Assembly: GCA_028822885.1 (NCBI GenBank)
Contig: JAPKCP010000059.1
Coordinates: 1-12,909, forward strand
DNA from: Yoonia sp.
GTDB lineage: Bacteria > Pseudomonadota > Alphaproteobacteria > Rhodobacterales > Rhodobacteraceae
DNA length: 12,909 nucleotides
Direction: 5' to 3'
Below the pieces are notes generated by a model. It saw nothing but the letters and a program-made list of their open reading frames with translations, did no database searches and was not told the origin of the DNA. Shown one piece after another: positions 7,983 through 12,909 of the stretch (position 1 is the stretch's first letter; each line of letters starts with the position of its first letter). A program made the translations under genes and the position numbers.

Positions 7983-9338
7983 ATGAAGCGGATCGCCCTT
8001 GGTGGATTACATACAGAATGTTCGAGCTATTCCCCCTTGGTCCAAACGACCGCAGATTTCACCCGCACAATCGGTCAGGATCTAATAGACTTTGTGCCAT
8101 TCGATTTTGCCTTTCACGGGATCGAGGTCATTCCGTTGTTTCATGACAGGTCGGTGCCGGGTGGCCCTGTGTCCGCTGCTACCTTTGCAGCACAGCGGGC
8201 AGACTTTGTGATCATGTTGCAGGCATCGCTCCCGCTGGACGGAGTACTTTTGCTGATGCATGGTGCCATGTTCGTGCCAGGGATCGACGATCCTGAGGGT
8301 GATTTCATTCAGCGAGTACGAGAGATTGTTGGCCCTGACACGATCATTTCGGCGGCCTTTGACTTGCATGGTCAAATTACGGATCAAATTTGCAACGCTA
8401 TTGACGCGTTTGCGGCCTACCGCACGGCCCCCCATATCGACACACCGCAGACTTATGCGAGAGCTGCTAAAATGCTCTCAGAAGCGTTGAATTCCGGGGT
8501 GCGTCCACAGGTGTCTTGGGTCCCCATTCCAATCCTCGTGTCAGGTGAAATGTCGTCGACCTTTGTGGCACCTTGTGATGCGCTCTATGCGCAACTGCCA
8601 GCGTTCGATCAAATTTCCAGTGTTTTGGATAGCAACCTCATGATTGGTTATGTCTGGGCCGATAGTCCGCGGGCCACGGCGGCAGCGGTTGTGACGGCAA
8701 CGGACCACAGTGTTGGGCAAACGGCTGCAGAAGCGATTGCCCAGTTGTACCGAAATGCCCGTAAGGATTTGACGTTTGATATGGACGCGGTGGATTTGCC
8801 GGTAGCTCTCGATCTTGTTGCAGGGCAGACGGCGATTCTTGCGGACAGCGGCGATAACCCGACCGCTGGCGGCGTTGGGGATCGGGCTGACGTTCTAGCC
8901 GAGGTCATCAAACGACAGTTGGACAGAAGTCTGATCGCTGGGATTGCCGACCCAATCGCGTTCGCGTCTTTGGCAGGAGGGCGGACAGAAATCACGCTTG
9001 GGAGCGGGCTTGGTGGTGGCGGTCCGATCGTTTGCTTAAGCGCCGAAACGTGTGAGATATTCGGGGACACTGCTGTGGTTAAATCATGTGGTGTGACAAT
9101 TATTGTGACGCGGTTGCGACGACCTTTTCACAACCTAACGGATTTCCAAGCGTTGGAGTTGAGCCTAAACGCCTTCGACTTATTGGTCGTAAAGTCTGGC
9201 TATCTTTCACCTGATTTACGAACGTTGCCTCGGCGGCAAGTGATGGCGTTGACGGATGGCGCGGTTTGCCAAAAGCTTAATCGACTTGCAAACGCCCACC
9301 GCCCGGCTGGGACATGGCCCTTTTCGTTAGCGACCTAA
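7983..9338 (+). CDS. M81 family metallopeptidase, MlrC (microcystinase C)-like
   Basis: Predicted zinc hydrolase, 451 aa, no signal peptide. The N-terminus KRIALGGLHTECSSYSP matches the M81 start, where many members read HETNTFSP. Likely metal ligands are H93 (MHGAM), D127 and H129 (DLHG) and H151 (PHID). Their spacing (34, 2 and 22 residues) equals that recalled for MlrC (H150, D184, H186, H208), and E12 probably replaces the N-terminal glutamate. SGDNPTAGGVGD (289-300) is the second typical block. MlrC cleaves linearised microcystin peptide; most M81 members have no known substrate. The gene starts 3 bp after the hexosaminidase stop with a poor ribosome site, implying coupling. Here it may cut an amide or peptide released from a glycoconjugate (inference). 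Confidence 0.9.
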   Translation: MKRIALGGLHTECSSYSPLVQTTADFTRTIGQDLIDFVPFDFAFHGIEVIPLFHDRSVPGGPVSAATFAAQRADFVIMLQASLPLDGVLLLMHGAMFVPGIDDPEGDFIQRVREIVGPDTIISAAFDLHGQITDQICNAIDAFAAYRTAPHIDTPQTYARAAKMLSEALNSGVRPQVSWVPIPILVSGEMSSTFVAPCDALYAQLPAFDQISSVLDSNLMIGYVWADSPRATAAAVVTATDHSVGQTAAEAIAQLYRNARKDLTFDMDAVDLPVALDLVAGQTAILADSGDNPTAGGVGDRADVLAEVIKRQLDRSLIAGIADPIAFASLAGGRTEITLGSGLGGGGPIVCLSAETCEIFGDTAVVKSCGVTIIVTRLRRPFHNLTDFQALELSLNAFDLLVVKSGYLSPDLRTLPRRQVMALTDGAVCQKLNRLANAHRPAGTWPFSLAT

Positions 9339-9341
9339 CCA

Positions 9342-9421
9342 AGTTAGGCCGCAATGCCGCAGTTCAATATGCCACCTGAAGCGGTCTTTAACACCGCGCA
9401 GACGGCACAAAAGGCCTAATT
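9342..9421. repeat. Fold-back (stem-internal loop-stem) element after the M81 gene
   Basis: AGTTAGGCC (9342-9350) pairs with GGCCTAATT (9413-9421), 9 bp with one G-U. Inside it TGCCG (9355-9359) pairs with CGGCA (9403-9407), and an inner hairpin GCGGT/ACCGC (9381-9385/9393-9397) may form. The outer 5' arm also belongs to a competing small hairpin, CCTAAC-CAA-GTTAGG (9334-9348), that covers the M81 stop codon. No U-run follows. It could be an mRNA 3'-end structure, an attenuator or a copy of a dispersed palindromic repeat; sequence alone does not decide. Confidence 0.5.
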
Positions 9422-9459
9422 GATCCACCGTTGAAGTAATTAGTTGGGCGCACATTGTT

Positions 9460-9472
9460 GGGCGTTCCGCCC
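9460..9472 (+). terminator. Possible weak terminator hairpin
   Basis: GGGCG-TTC-CGCCC forms a 5-bp all-GC stem with a 3-nt loop, followed by TATTTCC. The tail is only weakly U-rich, so intrinsic termination of the regulator-hexosaminidase-M81 transcript here is possible but not convincing. Confidence 0.25.
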
Positions 9473-9592
9473 TATTTCCAATGCTTTCCCAACAAATTGA
9501 TACACCATTGTGTCATAGTTTTCTGCGTGCTACCAATTTCAGATAAGTTCTCTCTGGTGTGACCTAAAACGAATTTTTTACTATTCATTTGG

Positions 9593-9628
9593 TTGACAAA
9601 TACAGGGTGCAAGAGAGAGCATGATAAG
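9593..9628 (+). promoter_or_regulatory. Possible TRAP operon promoter (perfect -35, poor -10)
   Basis: TTGACA at 9593-9598 matches the sigma-70 -35 consensus exactly. The best downstream AT-rich hexamers (CATGAT at 9620-9625, GATAAG at 9623-9628) lie 21-24 bp away, too far for a standard promoter. Alphaproteobacterial -10 boxes are often poor, or an activator may be needed. It lies about 100 bp before the TRAP small-subunit start. Confidence 0.3.
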
Positions 9629-9643
9629 ACGGGGTGCGCTATA

Positions 9644-9661
9644 TCCCTGGATGACCGGGGA
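9644..9661 (+). promoter_or_regulatory. 5'-leader hairpin upstream of TRAP small-subunit gene
   Basis: TCCCTGG-ATGA-CCGGGGA folds into a 7-bp stem (one G-U) with a 4-nt loop, ending 33 nt before the ATG and just upstream of the GGGGGGAGGAG ribosome site. No U-run follows, so a leader-stabilising or translational element is more likely than a terminator. Confidence 0.4.
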
Positions 9662-9694
9662 GGGTTGTCAAAATAAACGGGGGGAGGAGCCGCA

Positions 9695-10294
9695 ATGTCG
9701 GTCCTGTTTGGTCTTTTATGGCCATTAGAACGCATTAATTCGATCTTACTTGCTGTTGGTAAAGTCATTGCTGTGACGGCGCTCGCAATCATGGTTTGTC
9801 TGATCTTGGGGCAAGTATTTTTTCGTTATATTCTGAATGACGCGCCAAATTGGACAGAAGAAGGCGCGCGCTTTGGCATGCTTTGGATGACGGGCCTGAT
9901 GGCCCCACTGGCGTACCGCATGGGTGGCTTCGTTGGCATTGACATGCTCGAACGGGCTTTGCCGCGCATGTTAGCAGGTGTTCTGTCACTTATCCTGATG
10001 ACCCTGACAATGTGGGTCTTAGCGATCGCATGGGAACGCGGTCTCAACAATCACATCGACACGATTTCTGGCAAAGGATGCTCATCATCGCTGCGCTGGC
10101 CGCTTGGCATCGAAGTTGGTAAATGTGGCGAGAAATTCCAAAATCGCTTTCAATATGCGTCACTGTGGGTTGGGGTGAACCTCCTTATTCTTGTGAATCT
10201 AGAACTTATGATACGTCAAATTATCACTCTCGGGGGGCAGGGCGGTCGTCTTTCGCGCCTGACCGGTAACGAAGACATTGCGGGGGCCTCATAA
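9695..10294 (+). CDS. TRAP transporter small membrane subunit (DctQ type)
   Basis: Small inner-membrane component of a sodium-driven TRAP carrier, 199 aa. Four hydrophobic segments are visible: about 15-45, 61-76, 92-113 and 154-176. Family landmarks are FFRYILNDAPNWTEEGARF (42-60), with the conserved W and E of the first loop, and the GGFVGID segment (78-83). The stretch between segments 3 and 4 (about 120-150) has two cysteines (C129, C144) and LRWPLGIEVG. It has a strong ribosome site, GGGGGGAGGAG, 4 nt before the ATG. The stop overlaps the large-subunit start by one base (TAATG), so the two are coupled. Substrate unknown; TRAP systems usually carry carboxylates or related acids. Confidence 0.9.
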   Translation: MSVLFGLLWPLERINSILLAVGKVIAVTALAIMVCLILGQVFFRYILNDAPNWTEEGARFGMLWMTGLMAPLAYRMGGFVGIDMLERALPRMLAGVLSLILMTLTMWVLAIAWERGLNNHIDTISGKGCSSSLRWPLGIEVGKCGEKFQNRFQYASLWVGVNLLILVNLELMIRQIITLGGQGGRLSRLTGNEDIAGAS

Positions 10295-11832
10295 TGCTAC
10301 TTTGGTTCCTTCCATTATTTTTAATTCTCATCATGATTGGTCTACCGGTGGTGTTCGCGCTTTTGGTATCACCCTTCGCGCTGATCATGCTCGAAGGTGA
10401 TAACCGAAATGTTGTCGCAGGCCTCTACCGTAACTTCTACAACGGAATGGATAGTTTTCCGTTAATGGCGCTGCCATTTTTCATGCTTGCAGGCGAAGTC
10501 ATGAACCGGGGCGGTATCACAGTCCGCTTGGTCGAGTTTTCGCAAGCCTTTATGGGGCATCTGCGCGGGGGGCTTGCCCACGTGAACATTCTGTCCTCGA
10601 TTCTATTCGCGGGTCTTTCAGGTTCAGCGGTGGCGGACACATCCGCGCTGGGCTCAACCTTGATCCCCGCGATGGAAAAGAACGGCTATAGCCGCAAATT
10701 TGCCGCCGCCATCACGGCAGCATCGTCTGTCATCGGTCCCATCATTCCGCCGTCTGGCATCATGATTATTTACGCCTATGTCATGGGCGAAAGTGTTGCG
10801 GCACTATTCCTCGCAGGCATCGTGCCTGGTGTTCTTGTTGGCGTTGGGCTCATGGTTATGGTTCGCCTCATGGCCGACAGATATGACCTGCCCAAGGCGG
10901 AACGGATCGTTCATAAAAACCAAACGATGACCCCCTTAGAATCATGGGTTAGCTTTTTCCTTGTCCGCATAAATATCGCTGGTCTGCTTTACGCTATCTC
11001 CGGCATAGTTACGCAGTTTATCCCACAAGAGGTAAATGGCTGGTTAATTTTCTTCATCAGCTTGCCGATTGCGCACAGCATTGCAATGGCGACCAAGGCG
11101 CGCGTCAGTGCCGATTTTCGCATTGTTTGCAAGAAAGCCATCGCGCCCTTGCAAACGCCAATTATTATCCTTGGCGGCATCCTCATTGGGGTATTCACAC
11201 CGACGGAAGCGTCAGCGGTTGCAGTGGCCTATGCGCTTGTCATTAGCTTCTTTGTGTTGCGGTCGATGAACGGGAAAGACCTGCTCGAAGTCCTTGCCAA
11301 ATCTGCGCTTTCGACATCAGCCGTTCTGCTTCTGGTTGGGGCCGCCGTGGCTTTCAAAACTGTTGTCAGCCTGTCTTACGCGCCGCAGATTCTGTCTGAC
11401 TACATCCTTTCGCTCTCAGAAAACCCGCTTGTCCTCTTGTTTCTTATCAATATCCTCCTGTTCATTGTGGGCATGTTCCTCGACGCGGGCCCCGCAATTA
11501 TCATCCTTGGGCCCATCCTTGGCCCGATCTTCGTAGACCTTGGCGTACACCCGGTTCATTTCGCGATCATCATGTCTGTGAACCTAACCGTGGGGCTGGC
11601 GACGCCCCCCATGGGACTTGTGTTGTTCGTGGCCAGTTCGGTCTCTGGTGAGAAGGTCGAAACCATCGCCAAGGCTATCTTGCCATTCCTCGCAGTGGAG
11701 GTCTTTGTGATCTTCCTCATCACCTATGTCCCGGCTATTTCGATGACGGTGCCATATCTCACTGATTTCTTGGGTTGCGGCCCAGAAGTTGGTTTCTCTG
11801 CTTGTATCAGCCCCATGCCGATATCAAACTAA
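10294..11832 (+). CDS. TRAP transporter large membrane subunit (DctM type)
   Basis: Carrier subunit, 512 aa, clearly longer than the roughly 430 aa usual for the family. The N-terminal half has typical motifs: FPLMALPFFMLAGEVMNRGG (55-74), the sodium/substrate hairpin LFAGLSGSAVADTSALGST (104-122) and VIGPIIPPSGIMIIYAY (146-162). The C-terminal half resumes with GGILIGVFTPTEASAVAVAY (294-313) and ends its core with NLTVGLATPPMGLVLFVASS (430-449). Between the halves, about residues 205-275 look like an insertion with two extra hydrophobic stretches (about 226-243 and 249-266). A cysteine-containing tail of about 20 residues (C495, C504) follows the last helix. It starts inside the stop of the small subunit gene. 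Substrate unknown. Confidence 0.95.
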   Translation: MLLWFLPLFLILIMIGLPVVFALLVSPFALIMLEGDNRNVVAGLYRNFYNGMDSFPLMALPFFMLAGEVMNRGGITVRLVEFSQAFMGHLRGGLAHVNILSSILFAGLSGSAVADTSALGSTLIPAMEKNGYSRKFAAAITAASSVIGPIIPPSGIMIIYAYVMGESVAALFLAGIVPGVLVGVGLMVMVRLMADRYDLPKAERIVHKNQTMTPLESWVSFFLVRINIAGLLYAISGIVTQFIPQEVNGWLIFFISLPIAHSIAMATKARVSADFRIVCKKAIAPLQTPIIILGGILIGVFTPTEASAVAVAYALVISFFVLRSMNGKDLLEVLAKSALSTSAVLLLVGAAVAFKTVVSLSYAPQILSDYILSLSENPLVLLFLINILLFIVGMFLDAGPAIIILGPILGPIFVDLGVHPVHFAIIMSVNLTVGLATPPMGLVLFVASSVSGEKVETIAKAILPFLAVEVFVIFLITYVPAISMTVPYLTDFLGCGPEVGFSACISPMPISN

Positions 11833-11854
11833 CAGCATCAATAGGGAGAACATT

Positions 11855-12909
11855 ATGCTGAAAACACTATCAAAGGTCGCAGCGACAGCCGCGTTCCTAA
11901 CAGCACCATTCGCTGCTTGGGCGGACGGACACCAGGAATTTACAATCCGGGCAACTGCAAACTCCAACGAAAACGACGAAGACTACGACGGTTTGGTTGT
12001 CTTCAAAAACTACGTTGAATCTGCATCTAACGGTCGTATCGGGGTTGAGTTATTCATTGGGACACAGCTGTGTTCCGGTGGTGCTGAATGCCTCGAAGGC
12101 GTTTCCGAAGGCTCAATCGATGTTTATATCACCACATCTGGCGGTGCAGCTGGCATCATGCCGTTCGTTCAGGTGCTCGACTTGCCATACTTGATGGCGG
12201 ACGACCGGGTTGCTGAATCCGTCCTTACTGGCGACTTCACCCGCACCATGCGCGACATGGGTCTTGAAGCCTCTGATGACACGCTGCGTTTGATGACCAT
12301 CGGTAACACTGGTGGCTGGCGCAACTTTGCCAACACACAGCGCCGTGTGGCATCCCCATCCGACATGGACGGTTTGAAGATCAGAACCGTTGTGGCTGAC
12401 CTGCCGCAGGAGCTCGTCCGCGCAATGGGCGCGTCCCCGACGCCAATCCCATGGCCAGAACTGTTCACATCGTTCCAGACGGGCGTTGTTGAAGGCTCCA
12501 AAAACGGTATCACTGACATCATGGGCATGAAGTTCCCAGATGCAGGTCTCCAGTTCCTCACACTCGATGGTCACGCCTACATGGGCGCCCTTTGGTTCAT
12601 GAACAACGAGAACTTCCTCGGTATGCCAGAAGACATGCGCCGCGTTGTTGTTGATGGGTTCTCCCAATTGCAGCAAGCGACTTTTGCGTCTCCAAAGCGT
12701 AAGTCGATTGAGGCTTATCAAGCCTTTGTTGAAGGTGGCGGCGACCTTTATGTGCCAACACCAGAAGAAAAAGCAGCCTTCGCCGAGGCAGCAACCCCAG
12801 TGCAGGGATGGTTCCGCGAAAACGTCGACGGGGGTGATCAAATCCTCGACGCGCTGATTTCCGCAGTAGCCGCAGCCGAAGCTGAACTAGAAGCAGATTA
12901 CGCTAGCGA
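11855..12909 (+). CDS. TRAP transporter substrate-binding protein (DctP type; 3' end beyond right edge)
   Basis: Periplasmic binding component; 351 codons are visible and the frame is open at the right edge, so only the extreme C-terminus is likely missing. Residues 1-23 are a Sec signal peptide, cleaved after AWA, giving DGHQEFT. The DctP core motif spans about 172-218: DGLKIRTV, where R177 is the conserved arginine that usually grips the ligand carboxylate, then MGASPTPIPWPELFTSFQTG (191-210) and VVEGSKNG (211-218). C73 and C79 in the first lobe could form a disulfide. The start has AGGGAGAA about 6 nt upstream, 22 bp after the large-subunit stop. The retained arginine favours an acidic ligand; identity is unknown. 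Confidence 0.93.
   Translation, partial: MLKTLSKVAATAAFLTAPFAAWADGHQEFTIRATANSNENDEDYDGLVVFKNYVESASNGRIGVELFIGTQLCSGGAECLEGVSEGSIDVYITTSGGAAGIMPFVQVLDLPYLMADDRVAESVLTGDFTRTMRDMGLEASDDTLRLMTIGNTGGWRNFANTQRRVASPSDMDGLKIRTVVADLPQELVRAMGASPTPIPWPELFTSFQTGVVEGSKNGITDIMGMKFPDAGLQFLTLDGHAYMGALWFMNNENFLGMPEDMRRVVVDGFSQLQQATFASPKRKSIEAYQAFVEGGGDLYVPTPEEKAAFAEAATPVQGWFRENVDGGDQILDALISAVAAAEAELEADYAS

Larger units (their letters stand above)
9339..9694. other. 356-bp gene-free region between M81 and TRAP genes
   Basis: No credible gene was found in either direction. The left third holds a fold-back element (9342-9421), an 8-bp direct repeat GTTGGGCG at 9443-9450 and 9457-9464, and a small GC hairpin. 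The middle (about 9480-9600) is AT-rich and holds operator-like pieces: an imperfect palindrome at 9498-9515, TTTTCTGCGTG at 9519-9529 (also found in the other promoter region), TACCAATTT at 9531-9539 and GGTGTGACC at 9556-9564. A perfect TTGACA is at 9593-9598. The right end holds a 5'-leader hairpin and the strong ribosome site of the TRAP small subunit. It most likely contains the 3' end of the hexosaminidase operon and the promoter of the TRAP operon. Confidence 0.7.

Noticed and set aside
9344..9419. A 76-nt segment closed by a 7-bp stem, reminiscent of a tRNA
   Set aside because: No D-arm, anticodon arm or TWC-arm consensus at the right places on either strand, and no CCA-like end. Described as a fold-back element instead.
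9472..9792. Minus-strand open frame of 106 codons across the region upstream of the TRAP genes
   Set aside because: It begins inside the TRAP small-subunit gene, covers that gene's ribosome site and the promoter region, and shows no recognisable domain.
10294..11832. Possible frameshift or fusion behind the long TRAP large subunit
   Set aside because: A single uninterrupted frame carries the motifs of both halves in order, so it is treated as an intact gene with an insertion.
12113..12841. Minus-strand open frame of 242 codons opposite the TRAP binding protein
   Set aside because: It lies entirely antisense to a gene with clear DctP motifs and a signal peptide; its composition is that of a shadow frame.
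1..12909. Mobile elements, CRISPR arrays and integrase or phage genes
   Set aside because: No transposase, integrase, terminal inverted repeats around genes, or regularly spaced repeats were seen.

Overview
The window reads as a carbohydrate-uptake and catabolism locus of an alphaproteobacterium, most likely a marine Rhodobacteraceae (Roseobacter-group) member. The evidence is the mature N-termini starting ADGH after an Ala-X-Ala signal cleavage site in both binding proteins, a TRAP system beside a CUT1-type ABC system, moderate GC content and frequent GGAGG-type ribosome sites. The genus cannot be fixed from the sequence alone.

Layout. The minus strand from 5108 down to the left edge carries one tightly spaced operon: two MalF/MalG-type permeases, a periplasmic sugar-binding protein, a MalK/UgpC-type ATPase and a Gfo/Idh/MocA oxidoreductase that runs off the left edge. 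A 205-bp divergent promoter region (5109-5313) separates it from a plus-strand operon of a GntR/UTRA (HutC/NagR-like) repressor, an intracellular GH20 beta-N-acetylhexosaminidase whose GTG start overlaps the repressor stop, and an M81 (MlrC-like) metallopeptidase. A 356-bp gene-free stretch (9339-9694) with several inverted repeats follows. A tripartite TRAP transporter then comes in the order small membrane subunit, large membrane subunit, binding protein; the last is cut by the right edge.

How it may work together (inference). The ABC system imports an N-acetylhexosamine-containing oligosaccharide or glycoconjugate. The cytoplasmic GH20 enzyme removes terminal GlcNAc/GalNAc. The oxidoreductase and the M81 enzyme act on the sugar or on the released non-sugar part. 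The UTRA regulator resembles NagR-type sensors of amino-sugar phosphates and probably represses both divergent transcripts, since TTGGTAT-type half-sites lie on the candidate -35 of the ABC operon. The TRAP system would bring in an organic acid, possibly a related one: its upstream region shares an 11-bp block with the divergent promoter region. No kinase, GlcNAc-6-P deacetylase or deaminase is in view.

Most worth a second look: the pairing of M81 with GH20 under a NagR-like regulator; a roughly 80-bp fold-back element right after the M81 gene with a competing hairpin at the stop codon; a perfect 9-bp hairpin without a U-run between the binding-protein and ATPase genes; and an apparent internal insertion with extra hydrophobic segments in the TRAP large subunit.
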